64,000 nt of DNA, from assembly GCA_030549495.1 (NCBI GenBank), contig JAUIRK010000649.1:310001-374000 (forward strand), read 5' to 3'. The notes beneath the pieces are model-generated. The model did no database searches and was not told the DNA's origin. It worked only from the letters and a program-made list of their open reading frames with translations. Position 1 is the first letter of the stretch. Each line of letters starts with the position of its first letter. This DNA comes from Nectonema munidae (lineage: Eukaryota; Nematomorpha; Nectonematoida; Nectonematidae). A program made the translations under genes and the position numbers. Shown here one piece after another: positions 1 through 11,605 of the stretch.

Positions 1-720
1 TATTATTGTCACGACATCAATGGCTTGTTTGAAGAAATTGAATTCCCGTATGATCCCTGCAACTGGAGACGGTTCGTGGACAGCTCAAATAGAAGCTTGA
101 AGGCGGTGCTGTTGCAGAATGGTAGCAAGTACCCAAGCATTCCTATCGCCCACTCTAAGGGAAGGCTATGAGAATGCGAAGCACATGATGGGCTTGGTGA
201 AGTACGAAGAGCAAGATTGGGAAGTGATTGGAGACTTTAAGATGATTTGCTTTTTCACAGGTTTCCAATCGGCTTCACAAAACATCCATGTTTCCTTGAA
301 ACGAAGGATTGGCTATTAAGAACAGGATTTGTCATTGGCGAGGATCTTGATGCCACCCCTCCACATCAAGCTGGGGCTCATAAAGCAATTTGTGAAGGCA
401 CTAGATCATGAGTCCGCTGCTTTCAAGCATTTGGAAGCGGTATTTCCAAAGTTGTCGGAGGCCAAAATAAAGGCAGGGGTGTTCGTTGAGCCTCAAATTG
501 AAAAGCTAATGCATGACACTGCGTTCCCCGGAAAGTTGTTGGCATCGGAGAAACGTCATTGCTGTTGTCCAGGGCTTATTGGGTAACAGCAAGAAAGAAA
601 ACTACAGTGAACTGGTCGACAATCTTCTCAAGTACTACAAGGAGATTGACTGGAGAATTTCCCTAAAATTACACATATATCGGAGGCTACTCCGAAGAGT
701 ATGGTAGTTTGGTCCTAGAA
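1..720 (+). pseudogene. decayed fragment of an uncharacterised multi-copy protein family
   Basis: Translation in changing frames gives stretches that read like one long conserved protein: a part near 20-150 (CHDINGLFEEIEF, then DSSNRSLKAVLLQNGSKYPS), a part near 190-240 (KYEEQDWEVIGDFKMI), a part at 345-510 (PPLHIKLGLIKQFVKAL, then FPKLSEAKIKAGVF.EPQI) and a part at 575-670 (LLGNSKKENYSELVDNLL, then ISLKLH). From memory, this order of motifs belongs to a multi-copy uncharacterised protein found in many arthropod genomes, probably of mobile-element origin. No known enzyme motif is visible. The copy needs several frame changes over 700 bases, has no visible start and runs off the left edge of the window, so it is a dead fragment. 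The codons of the conserved parts are less AT-rich than the flanks. Confidence 0.55.
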
Positions 721-2073
721 ACCCAGCATCTTCACCGTTTCAACGTTGTTCTATAGTTTTAGTAATGTTCAAAGACATTTTTCTGCAATTTTCTTATGAA
801 AATTTACAATTTTTTGTTATTTTTCAAAAAATGGATGGCGCATGAAAGATATGCTTTTTCTTCATTTTTATGACATAATAAAAGACAAACAACCAAAAAT
901 TCAATATAAATATCTATAAAAAACAAATATAACAAGATTAAGTGAAGAAAAAGAGCGGAAATAAAGTCAAAAATAAATAAATCACCTATTTGAATAAATC
1001 GTATCAATCATGTTTGAATAATCTACTTGTGATAAAAATAAACTTCTCGATGTGAGTTTTTATTAACATGACGATAATGAAAAGTCTGACTTCTGGAAAG
1101 CGTATTGATAGATGTTTCAAGTGTAATTTATAGTTTCGGTAGTTACTTCAAGAAATATCGCTGGCATTTTTAAAATAACGATTAGTCAAAAACGCGATAT
1201 AATTTTTTTTTCATGCTTATGACCTAATAAAAAATAAACAAACAAAAATTGACTCAAACATTTTTGTTACATAGTGTTATTGTTGTTTGCACAATGAAGA
1301 AACTTTTTCAATTCCTGATATCGATTTCTACTCATTGTTGAAAGAAAAGTTGGAATTCAATATCTTTGTTGACACCAATAATCTCTTTCAGAAGTTCTGA
1401 CATTATAGCCGGGTGAAAAAATTAAGCCGATCAAATTACACATTTCTTTCTTAGAAACATAAAAGTTTGGAAAATTATGATTTCTTTTAGCGTAGGCGTT
1501 CTTGTCAACAAATCAAGCATTTCTTCGAATACATCAAAAAAATTTGTCAGCATGTGAAGCGCTATTTTCATTGATTTCACCCTGTTCAATGTTTTCTACG
1601 AAGAATGTTGCATTTTGATCCAAGATGAAAAAGCTCTTAATCATTTGAAATCCTTTACAAAAACTTCTTTTGAATTGCTTTCTTCGAAATACTGTAATTG
1701 TTTACTACTTGATCTGAGTCTTATCGATAATATAAAGTGTTTCAAAAACATTCTTAGTTTGTTCTATACAAATTATGATCATGTTTTAAATTTATGATTG
1801 AATTACATGCTGCACAACTGTACAAACTTGAACACATATATATATATATCCAAATGCAATTAAAAAATAATCCAAATATTTCAACGATGCGTCTACTGAA
1901 AAGGGCCTAAATTAATTCAGAATAATCACATACATCACTAGAGTGTGCTATAAAATATGGGCTGATGGTACGGAAAAGAGCGAACGTTAATCCCTTATTA
2001 AAATAAGAATTCGTGATTAACGCGACAAAAAGTAGTCAAGAAAAGGATGCAAAAAAGTGGAAATGTTTTAATA
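721..2073. other. AT-rich intergenic stretch, no gene seen
   Basis: Only short chance reading frames on both strands, homopolymer A/T runs and a short (TA)n run near 1838-1850. This is the 3' flank of RpL23A. Confidence 0.6.
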
Positions 2074-2079
2074 TTTATT
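2074..2079 (-). terminator. RpL23A: polyadenylation signal of RpL23A
   Basis: AATAAA on the minus strand, 38 bases after the RpL23A stop codon at 2117-2119. This is the normal place for a short ribosomal-protein 3' UTR, and it supports the tiny last coding exon. Confidence 0.75.
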
Positions 2080-2116
2080 AAACAGCATTCATGATTGATC
2101 TTTTCGCAGTGTTTGA

Positions 2117-2131
2117 CTAAATGCAGCCAAT
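2117..2131 (-). CDS. RpL23A: RpL23A last coding exon (IGCI and stop)
   Basis: The acceptor TTTTATTTTAG is followed by ATT GGC TGC ATT TAG. This gives the family's IGxI carboxy end in phase 0 with the AAG|GTACAA donor at 5944/5943. An AATAAA follows 38 bases later. The intron before it is 3.8 kb long. The alternative, reading on from exon 5944-6013 without splicing, would give an unrelated 15-residue tail and no nearby poly(A) signal. Confidence 0.85.
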   Translation of the reverse strand: MGCI

Positions 2132-5100
2132 CTAAAATAAAACAAAGTGATAATAAACGTGGGAAAAGTGTAAGCAAAACATTTACACCACAAAATAAAA
2201 CATCTTCCAATGCATAGATATTTATACCCCCCCCCCCCTCCCTCTCGATAGATCAACAAATTCTTTTTGGAACTCTCTTTACCCACCAACCCAATAACAT
2301 TGACTTTTAAGGAATTACTCACGCAGAGTTGAGGCCAGTTTGCACATCCTCGATTTGGGAGATGGGCAGGTATAGGCTGAAAAAATGACACAAGAGATGG
2401 ATATGGATCATTTTTGCAAAATTTATATTCATCATATAGCTCACAAATTTTCCTACAATTGCAAGCTAGAGTATCATACATAAATGACTTTCCCCAAAAT
2501 TTTTAAGTTTTTGAACACCACCCCCTTCTGTGGTGATTTTTACTCCTCCTGCATTATTTTTTTAATACAGAGCATGTAGATATATAATCGCGATAGGGGA
2601 CGTTATATATATGTATGATCTCTAGCACAAGTTTTAGTCAATTAATACGCAACAAGTAAGTGTCTTCTTTATCTGATAGGAAAAATATATACCTTCATTC
2701 AATTTTTTAAGACTTAATTTTACTACATAAGTTTTAATTATGTGAGCTGCTCTTAAATTTTCTCTTCACATTATGTGCATATCACAGTTGGAGGTTTAGA
2801 CAGGGTAGAATCACCCATCCTCTATTTTTTGAATGGTTGCCCTCTAGCGCAGTGGTTCCCACCATGTGGTCCGTAAAAGTTTTATTAGAGGTGCGCAAAC
2901 ATTTTTGCATCATATATAATAGCTTATAGAATACTGCAGTTGTTGTATATTTAAAAAGAAAATGGAAACTATGTTAACGTTTTATAGTTTTCTATTATTT
3001 TTAATTTTTTGATAAGTAGAGTCTGAAATCAATATAGGCAGAAACATTAATTTCTTTATTTGCAATATGAATAAATGTAAGAGGTCTCTTTTTTGGTGAT
3101 TATAGATAGCTTTGATCAAGAGGTTAAAATTTGGTAAATACCGTTGAATTTTCTGCACATTATTTTATCTATTGCTATAAAAGAAGTTTAACTGGCAATA
3201 ATGAATGTAACTTTAATAGAATGTAAGTTTTATCGTAAGGGAACGTTGGAATCACTGTTCTAGTGGAATGTTGGTTCTAAAGTTGACCATTTGTTAAAAA
3301 AGGTTGAAAAGCACTGAATATGACTAAAACGGATTAATCGTAAACCGGTGATGATTAAATTCAAATAACATTAAAACAATAAGGAAATCTCCGATTTATC
3401 TCAAAAACATCAAAGATTTAAAGGCCACACTCGTGGTTGTTGATTTGAAATCATTTTGATCGCAATTTTTATTTTCTAATATTTTCACGTATGGTAAAAC
3501 TTTCTTAAAGTGAATCTGACAAATGTTCGTTAGCAATTAATCAACTTTAATTTTGAATAGCCAATCATCTGCTTTCTTTTTGAGCGGGATTGTATATAGT
3601 TAGAGCAGACGATTATATTTATTGGGATACTGGTGTCACTATGGTCTTCAAAGGATTAACACCCAGTTGGTGGAGAGCTTCGATTTTTTTCTATTCTGAT
3701 ATTTTTGCTTAAAATTTTTGTATAGTTTCAGATGAACACTACACTTGCTCAAATTTTTTCTAAAAGTTGTGAAACAAAAAATAATGTGTTTGTCTTTTTT
3801 TCGTAAGTACGTATATTTGGAATTTTAATTATTTGCTTTTATCAAATAAAAATACATGGATAGAAATAGTCAAAAAAGACATTTAACAGAAGGGGACGAG
3901 CAAAATAGAGATGAATGGAGACGCAAAATAATGAGATCAGTGGACCATAGTTTTTACCATAGTGGTAAAAACAGGCTAAACCTCACCGTGATGGGAACTA
4001 TTATTATCTTTTTAGTATAAAAATTTTAGAATTAAAACTTTTAAATTCACTATAAGAAATATTTGAGTTTTTGCAAAATGAACAGTTTATACTCATCTTG
4101 CATGTAAATCTTAGTGTTAAACAGGAGTGGGGATCAGCAGGGAAAACATCAGACGCAGATTCTGACTCCAAGCTACTTAAAAAACCTAACTTCGACTCCA
4201 CGTGTACTTTAAAGACTATAAATTTAACGTCAACTCTTCGCTTCCGACTTTGTCTAAAGACTGGTCCACTCTACGATTATAAAAATTAAAAAAAAAGTTC
4301 GAAAAAAATATATTTAATACTTAAAGAAACGGATTAAGACTCCCAAATTATATTATATTAGATACCGACTCCACCATCATCTTCTGTTTGCCCATAAAAA
4401 GGCCTTGTCTTTATCCTGGCTGGCCAAGGTCGAGCAGAAGTTTGCAGCGATTTCTCCACCTTCCCCTCATCTTAGCTTCTTCAACCTTGAGTTTTTTTTA
4501 TCTTCTTTAACGACATCTTCCCAAGTCTTCGTTGGTCTACCTCTCTTCACTTTTCCATTAACATTTTCATTTCTAATTCTTTTTGTCAAGTTTTGTGCAT
4601 CCATTCTTTCAAGATGTCCCCCAACCAACGTAGGAGATATTCTTCTAAATGTCTTTCAATATCTTCATCAGTCATCTTTTTTAAGCCCTCGTTCGGTACT
4701 TTGTCCAAGAGAGTTTTGCCACATTTAATTCGTATCATCCTCATCTCTGCCGTTTGCATTCATTTGACATCAACTTTCTTCATCGACCAACATTGACCTC
4801 CATAGCACATCTACACAGACTTATACAAGCTTTTTTTTAACTTCAACAACACCCTATTCTCATCTTCACTATCGTTTCCACCATTCTTGCATCGATAACA
4901 TACAAAATTCATCACATGTGTCAATGAACCATGGATACCCGAACATCTCTTGTGAACACATGTCTTACAATTTGTACAATGAATAGCGTTTATCACGACT
5001 CTACTTCCACACACAGAGCAAGGATCAACATCGCTGACTAAGTCTCTACATCTTCTTGCAATAACTTTCATAGCTTTTGTTTTTGAAACATTCACCTTCA

Positions 5101-8100
5101 ACCATTTGTTGTTTAATTTTTTTTCAACAGTTATACTTGTTCCCAACTACTTCCAATAATTATCATGTCATCAGCATTAAGTAATTCTCGCATGTTTTTC
5201 GATATCTTATCAGATACTGCAAAGAGCAGTGGACTGAGTACCGAACCTTGGTGTACCCCGACCTTCACCTCAAACCACTTTGACATTCCTCCTTCAATTT
5301 GTACAGCTGTTTTAGCCTTTCTGTAAATTTCAATCACAGTTCTAACTTCATACTCTATCCACCCTTCTTCCTTAATGTCCACCAAATGACCTCTCTTGGG
5401 ATACGATCAAAGGCCTTCTCAAGATCAATGAAGACGATGCATAAATCTGGTCCAAATCTCACATGTTTTCAATTAATTGTCTCACAGCATAAACAACGTC
5501 AATTGCGAGGCATAAAACCCATTTGAATCTCACTAATGTTTACGCTTATTCTAATTCTTTCTTCAAAAACTCACTCCAGTACTTTCATTGCACGTTCAAG
5601 TAATTTTAGACTTCTATAGTTGTAACACTCCTTCAAGTCTCCTTCGCCCTTATAAATTGGTAACAACACACTTTTTCTCCAGCTTCAATACTGACTCTGA
5701 CTCCATCCCTTTAAAAATTCCCATTTCCCAGCTCGTTTTAAAATATTTTGGAGTTGGAAGTCTATATCGAGTATAAGTCAAAGTCTATATCGAGTTTAGC
5801 CAACATGGATGAAAAGACAAAAATGATCATTTATATTTTTTTTATATCGTAAAAAACAATTTTAAAGGAAACATTAACATTACCATTTCGCGGATTTATA
5901 TATGAAGAAATGAAAAAGAGAATGATGTGTAAATTATTTGTACCTTATTAGCGACATCCAATGCATCATGTTCCGAGCTCAAACACACGTAGGCTTTCTT
6001 CTTACCATCAGGTCTAGAAAGAGAAAACAAACCAAAATGAGCTCTGAAGTCAGAAATCAGTAAGCAACTTAAACCCAACCAGAAAATTACAATTATGATC
6101 GTTCATTTTATGCCTAAATTTTTATGTATATTAAAGTTTTTTAAAAGATAAAAAAAAGTCGCTTACACTTATGAGTGAAAAATAATTTCCTTTTTTATTT
6201 TTGAAAGACGATTGGCGTCTTTATAAATTTTGAACTGATTTTATTTTGTAATTTTATCGCAATTTTTATTCAAAAAAATGTTACTATTATTTTTGAGAGT
6301 TTGCAACAGTGACTACAAGGTAGGCAAATCAATAACTTTGCTAATTTCTGTTTTAATATGATAGTTAGCAGCACCTCTGCAATTCGGGTCGCAGAACCAA
6401 AGGCTGAGCGCCGCATGAGGCCATCAGGGCAGGGGTTGAGGAAGACTGACCTATAGAAGAAAGATTTTTGTGAACTAAGTAGTTGATAGTCATGTTTTCT
6501 TTTCAATAAATTGTAAATATTCCAGTGATTCATCCATTTTATTTTTTGGTAGTATTGTTGTTTTCAAGTTGAAGAATAAAGGTATATCCTTTACTGAAAT
6601 TTTGTCAAAAATGACAGCATACCTATGTCAATTAACATAAAGGAAGTGTTTTATGAAAAAATTAAGTTAAGTCAAATTAAATCAACTTTTGTTTTCTAAT
6701 AGCTTAAGAAATGGCTTTTATACATTGAAGAGTTCGGAAAAAAACAAAAAATAGACTTCCATTTTTATAATCATTTGAATAGAACATATTTAATAAAGGA
6801 AAATTTTAAATTTCTCCATCATGAAACACAAATTGATTTATTTATATGAGAATATCTCATTTGAAGATGGTGTATGTGGTATACAATGACATGTAAAAAA
6901 GAATTAATAAATTACCTGATCAAAGTATTTAGCTTTTTGATCTTGACAGAATACAACTTCTGGATAGAAGCTCTGATCTGATGCTTGTTTGCTCTTTTAT
7001 CAACAATGAAGACAAGAGTGTTGTTGTCTTCTGTCTTTTTCATACACGCTTCTGACGTGAGAGGATACTTCACAATGGAATACTGATCCATCCTTTGTAA
7101 ATATCAAAATCCATAAAAAGTAATGTGCTAACTAAACTTATTAACACTGATACAAACATCTCATTATCCAAAAAACACACTATATAAAGCTTCATCAATC
7201 AATCGACTTATAGAATTAGGGAGCGCCCCATTTAACGACAGGGTGGTGGGTACTAGTCATGTATATACGGTGTTTATAGGTAATTCAACCTATCTTTTGA
7301 ATATAAGGAATAAAATTACACTGTAGTCAAAGTATCATTGGAATAACACACTTTCGAATAGAGAGAATGAATAAACTTGATTTAACATAGTGAAACAAGT
7401 GCTACTAGTGAGTGTTATTTGTCTTGTGGGCCATGTGTTATTTCCATCAAATGATCAATTTTAAAAAAGCATAAAGAATTTAAGTTTGAATTCTCCCTGG
7501 AAAAAACGGGCAATTTTTGACTTAAAAAAGCAAGAATCTGTAAAACTATTTTTCCGTTAATTAAGCACAAGTAAATTTATATACTTTTTAAATCCATTTC
7601 ATCACATTTTGGCAGTGTTTTTTAAGGTACTTAAAAAACAAACGATGTCTAATTATTATCCTCTGCTTTCCCTGAGAATAAATATTTTTTCTTCATAAAT
7701 CGTCTGCAACTTATGAACATAAATTATTTTCTACTGCAATGCTATATAAAGGATAAGGTATCGTCATAACTTTTTTTAAAAAAAATAAAAAATTATATTA
7801 AGTTTATCTATTTAAAAATAAAGAAATACAAAATTAAAGCTGTTTTAATCGCCATATCAAAGTGTATTCATCCCTTCTACCAAATCTAAGAGAATGCGAT
7901 TTTTTAAAAGCTAAAATCTCATTTTTAATCCTGGTTTTCATGGGACCTAGGTCTTTCAAATAATATCTTAAAATTTTCAATTAAATAAATATGATGTTTA
8001 TAAGGAAAAATAATTTTTACAATTAAGGATAAGATAACGTATAAAAGAGCGCGCTAAAATCGTATTATGTGGTTAAAAATACGATCTATGTTTGTATAAT

Positions 8101-9823
8101 TCGTTTTAAGTCAGAATCATCTAGGAATTTTAAAAACAAAATGTAGGAGGGGCGGGGCGAAATTTTTTACAACCCCCACTGGACTAGTCACCCTATAAAG
8201 TGCAGTTTTTTTTATAAGGAACAGAGTTGGTAAGTGTTCAGGCTTCAAATCAGATAAAAAATTAATCAGCTGTTTAGTAACACCGAGGCTTCTTATGATG
8301 AACATTTCCGACTCCGTTACACAAAATTTACGACTCTAATTCCGACTTAGGTAAACCAAAATTTTCGACTCCAACTCCTATTCCAGAAAACATTAAATTT
8401 TAAATGTGACTTCAGCGTACATAAAGCGTTACTTCGATTTAGACTCGAGCAATCAATTAATATTTACACTGATTCCGATTTCTTCATTGAAAGAAAAGTT
8501 GATTTCATTTTTGTAAAAATGGTCTCCAAATCAAACTTGCAAAGTTTTAACTTTAAATCTAGTCAACATAATTTCTTTAAATTTCATTTTTATCTATACA
8601 GTAGTGCCCACTTAATATCATACCGTTTTATAGAATTCCCGTTTTTTGTTATAAAATTTTGAAACCCCCAACCCTTTTCTATACAAAATATAGAAATTTT
8701 CGTGTTTTATGTTAAGATTTTCCCGTTTTTTGTTTAAAAAATTTCCCAAAAATTATTTTTAAAAAAATTTTGGGGGGGGTTCCCCAAAAGGGGGGGGGGG
8801 GGGGGGGGGGGGTACTGCTATTTTAATATCAACATTAATGTACTTAGGTTTGACCTTTTCTTTATCGTAGAATTTAGTACAGTAAAATGTGTATCATAAT
8901 AAAAATGATTTTAAGTTCGCTTTGAACAAAATCAATTTTATTATTCAGAAAATATAATGTAAATAGATTTTCAAGTGGTAAAGGGGGTATATGGAAATAT
9001 AGAGAAACACTTATTAATCGCTGCACAATAAAAAAAAAGTAGTTTCAATTAACCGGAGTCGTAGTCCCAACATTTTTATGACTCCAACTCAAAAAGTGCG
9101 ACTCCACTGACTCGACAATGAATTATTTTTAATTTAATTTAATAAAAATAAAATCAAAATGTGGCCTGATCCAGAAAATGGAGTTCTTTATATAAAAAAT
9201 GATAGAAGAGCATTACTTGCATTTCTTAGGAATACTCCTTCGCGGATAAGTTGGCCGCTTCTTCAGCTGTAGAGTTCTTGGTCTTCTGAAGTGAACGGAG
9301 GTTCGTATTTTTCGGGTACGTAGGGGAAACTTTCCAGCAACGACACTCTTCTTCGCTCTCAGCGCCTTTTTAACATGTTTATCACTTCCTTTGCCACTTT
9401 TACGCGCTGTCTTATTCACAGCCACAGGCTTTGTTTTCCTAACCTCACCTTTTTGGGGCGCCATTTTTCTCTTAGGCTGAGCGGTCTTAGACGCGCCATC
9501 TTTTTTTGCAGGAGTTCCTGCTTTGCTCTTTGGCTGAGGCTTTTTTGCAACAGGTTTGCTCTTATCTTGTGGTTTGGGTGTCTTGGAATCTTTTTTAGGT
9601 GTGCTTTTCTTTTCAGTTTTTTTTGCAGAATCAGATTTAGGAGCAGCTTTTTTCTCCGCTCCTGGCTTAGGTTTGGAGGTGGAAGCTTTGGGTGTTGTTA
9701 ATTTAGGGGACGTTGATGGCTTTGTAGTGGTTGTCGGGGTTGCTTTTTTAGTTTCGGAAGTAGAACTTTTAGCTTCAGTAGTTTTTTCATCCTTTTTTAC
9801 TTTTGCAGCAGGCTTCTTATTGG
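2117..9823 (-). CDS. RpL23A: 60S ribosomal protein L23a (uL23), gene span over four coding exons; first exon not found
   Basis: This is a large-subunit ribosomal protein that binds 26S/28S rRNA at the polypeptide exit tunnel. Four exons join in frame: 9217-9823, 6916-7092, 5944-6013 and 2117-2131, all with GT donors and AG acceptors. The conserved body starts with KALRAKKSV and runs through [20 protein letters not shown], then [52 protein letters not shown] and ALDVANK|IGCI-stop. This matches the whole uL23 family domain to its usual IGxI end. In front is an extension of about 145 residues rich in K, A, P, S and T, like the histone-H1-like tail of insect RpL23A. Exon 9217-9823 starts two bases into a codon, so a short first coding exon carrying the ATG must lie above 9823; I could not place it. 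Introns are large and hold transposon debris. It is divergent from Ola1, with over 5 kb between them. Confidence 0.95.
2850..3257. mobile_element. hAT-type MITE in RpL23A intron 4
   Basis: A 408-bp element begins CAGTGGTTCCCACCATGTGG and ends with the reverse of CAGTGATTCCAACGTTCCC, a hAT-style terminal inverted repeat. It is flanked by CTCTAGCG on the left and TTCTAGTG on the right, an 8-bp target duplication with 6 of 8 bases kept. No transposase is inside. The decayed duplication suggests a moderately old insertion. Confidence 0.75.
4388..5690 (-). mobile_element. LINE reverse-transcriptase fragment in RpL23A intron 4
   Basis: Reading the minus strand from 5690 down, the RT domain of a non-LTR retrotransposon is visible in pieces: [20 protein letters not shown] near 5650, [18 protein letters not shown] near 5430, [13 protein letters not shown] near 5240, LNADD (in place of LYADD) near 5165. 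A zinc-finger-like segment follows at about 4860-5040 ([25 protein letters not shown]). Then come [11 protein letters not shown] and [10 protein letters not shown] near 4640-4720. This layout, RT then a PHD-like cysteine finger then an RLRWxGH tail, is common in invertebrate LINEs. I do not assign a clade. There are several frame changes, and it is a dead copy without the endonuclease part. Confidence 0.8.
5944..6013 (-). CDS. RpL23A: RpL23A coding exon ([23 protein letters not shown])
   Basis: The acceptor TTTCTAG at 6014-6015 completes the split arginine codon AG|A from the exon before. The exon encodes PDGKKKAYV through ALDVANK, the penultimate block of uL23, and ends at AAG|GTACAA. Cysteine-serine-serine replaces the more usual RLA/RLAP. 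Confidence 0.93.
6916..7092 (-). CDS. RpL23A: RpL23A coding exon ([11 protein letters not shown]...NTLIR)
   Basis: The acceptor TTTACAAAG ends at 7093 and the donor CAG|GTAAT is at 6916/6915. The first base completes the lysine codon AA|G from exon 9217-9823. It encodes the core beta-alpha part of uL23: [39 protein letters not shown] and [15 protein letters not shown]. Confidence 0.95.
7093..9216 (-). other. RpL23A intron 2: AT-rich, with GACTCC-rich patches and a G-tract repeat
   Basis: No exon-like reading frame is seen. There are two patches rich in the hexamer GACTCC and its variants (about 8306-8500 and 9050-9120). A possible short inverted-repeat element at 8599-8817 ends in a run of more than 20 G. 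Confidence 0.6.
8599..8817. mobile_element. possible pogo/mariner-like MITE with G-rich end
   Basis: It starts TA-CAGTAGTGCCCACTTAA and ends with ...GGGTACTG, the reverse of CAGTACCC. Inside, CCCGTTTTTTGT occurs twice about 70 bases apart, as in the subterminal repeats of some pogo-like elements. The right flank is CT, not TA, so the end or the target duplication is decayed. The long G run (about 8790-8812) makes this part error-prone. Confidence 0.35.
9217..9823 (-). CDS. RpL23A: RpL23A large coding exon: H1-like extension and start of the uL23 domain
   Basis: The acceptor ATTTTAG lies at 9824-9825 and the donor GCAA|GTAATG at 9217/9216. The exon opens [20 protein letters not shown], a basic low-complexity tail full of K, A, P, S and T, then [13 protein letters not shown] and the rRNA-binding stretch [17 protein letters not shown]. 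It begins in the middle of a codon (xCC), so the ATG is on an upstream exon. The in-frame ATG at 9911 lies in the intron and gives a hydrophobic lead unlike any uL23, so I do not use it. Confidence 0.94.
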
Positions 9824-9825
9824 CT

Positions 9826-11492
9826 AAAATAATAAATCGTATTTTAATGTCAAAATTTTTTAAGCAACTCATTGATTTGGAAAGTAAAAAGAGAATAGCG
9901 GTAATTAACATTATTGAGGCATTTTCTGGGTTCAGTGATAAAAAATTTATTCCAGTTAAATAGATTTCTTGATATCATTTGGTTAGGTTAAAATTGAAAA
10001 AGCATAGTATAGTTAAATCAAATCTATTTTTCTTAGAGATTATCGATAAAGAGAGGACCGTATGGTATATTTTCATTAAAAGAAATTATAGAGCATCTTG
10101 TCGCCTTGTAAACTTTTCTTATCCAGGCTATGAAATAGAGGCATCAAAAAAGTGAACCCAATGTCACAAAATCAAGGAAAAATTCTTACATTTTAAATAG
10201 AATGAAATTTCGTAAATATAATATGGGCTAAATTCACCGTCTAAAAACACCAAGGTAGATGTTTTAAGTATTTCAAATTAAAGCATTATAGAATGATAAA
10301 AGGGAAATGATATCAAGAAATTATTTGAGGGACGGTGCAACAGAAAACATCAAATGAGGGCATAAAGTATTGTTTTATTTAATTAATTGAGAAGGTTGGT
10401 TAGAAGAGACTTGGGGTCAATAACACAAGGTCTCGGATTCGATTGATAGAATTTACATTCAAGTTATTGTAACTGGGATAAATAAGTTGGGTAAAAAAGA
10501 TACAATGATTGTATTCATTAACTAAATTAACATCAAACATTTTTTTGCTTACTTGAATTACGTTTCACGTTTTACTTTGTATTTTTTACTCCGATATGAT
10601 TTCACTCGAAATTTATCCTCGTATCGTAACGTAGGCCATCACTGCCGTTAAGTTTTGGAGGGAGAAAATCAACAAAAGGATTTTATTGAGTACCTGCATA
10701 AATTTTTTTGCGGGCGCGTGTAAAGATTTTCTTCTTCCAATACTCTAGTGAAGAAATTATAGAAAAAATTTATCCATTTTTAGATAGCAAGAGAAGCAAA
10801 AAGTTGTGATGAAACTTAACAATGGCGTGAATTCGGGTTAGAAGCAAAAGCCATAATAAAAATATTAATTTTTCATCATTATCTCAGAAGGAGAGTGGGG
10901 ATAACAAAAATGAAAGAAACAATGTTTAATTTAAATTTTAGGATTATACAAAGGGAGAAAAAATATTTTTAAGCATATTAGTAACTTTTTGTTAGAAAAA
11001 GTATATATTAGGAATAAAAATTACAGGATAAATAAAAAATATAGCATTCATAGGACCTCAACTATATCAAAAATATAGGATTCAATATAGGAGATTGATT
11101 CAAAAAATATCTTATTTTTGTATGGAAAAGTTGTAAAACATTTTCTGCCATTACATAAAAGAAAAGCCTACCATTGGAATAGTAAAATAGAGCATTGTTT
11201 ATGGTACACATGATACAAACCGCGCAGTCAACGTAATATATAAATATGTATTGGTTAGGTCAAGGATGCCCAAAGAGGTGATATCGATCCTTTGAAGGTC
11301 TATAATACTTTTTATGGGGTCAATATAGCTATTAGGGTGAAGTATAGAATCCATTAAATCAACAATTTAATTTTTCTCATTAGATTCATTCATTTTATCA
11401 GTTATAAAGTATAAAAACTTTTTGGTATTCATATATCTTGGGAGATACCGAGGGAAGGGTAATGAACTTTAAATATTTTATGAGTTTCCATC
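9826..11492. other. RpL23A 5' region, first exon and promoter expected here but not found
   Basis: No exon could be placed. A candidate ATG on the minus strand at about 10643 (context GCAGTGATGGCC) has no GT donor in the needed phase 1. The rest is AT-rich with no other signal. A possible tRNA-derived SINE lies at 10385-10520. Confidence 0.5.
10385..10520 (+). repeat. possible tRNA-derived SINE
   Basis: TTGGTTAGAAGAGACTTGGG looks like a decayed RNA polymerase III A box. GGTCTCGGATTCGATTGA, about 35 bases on, resembles a B box (GGTTCGANNCC). A similar phrase, AAGGTCTTGGGTTTGATCC, occurs at 35442-35460. No folded tRNA or clear tail is seen. Confidence 0.25.
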
Positions 11493-11496
11493 TTAA

Positions 11497-11605
11497 TCCT
11501 TTCATTACCAGAAAAAGGAGAAGATTCATATACAAAACTATTTGAAAAAGCAGACGAAGGTAAAATTATTTATGTATCATATATGATACACTGGTCACGA
11601 AAGGG
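11497..11605. mobile_element. 109-bp TTAA-flanked piggyBac-like MITE
   Basis: TTAA at 11493-11496 and 11606-11609 flank inverted ends TCCTTTCATTACCAG and CCCTTTCGTGACCAG (12 of 15 match). An inner phrase, AAAAAGCAGACGAAGG...AAATTATTTATGT, is nearly the same as one in the element at 60431-60799, so the two belong to one family. Non-coding. Confidence 0.7.

Noticed and set aside
3415-3660. Possible third TTAA element ending at GGATTAA with a CAGACGA motif
   Set aside because: No matching left end with TTAA was found. Mentioned only as a trace in the family finding.
5896-6013. RpL23A ending in a 15-residue extension (VQIIYTSF...) without splicing
   Set aside because: A spliced exon at 2117-2131 gives the family's normal IGxI end and has a poly(A) signal behind it. 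Kept only as a possible rare isoform.
9375-9963. Two plus-strand frames of over 100 codons
   Set aside because: They are antisense shadows of the low-complexity RpL23A tail and have no recognisable motif.
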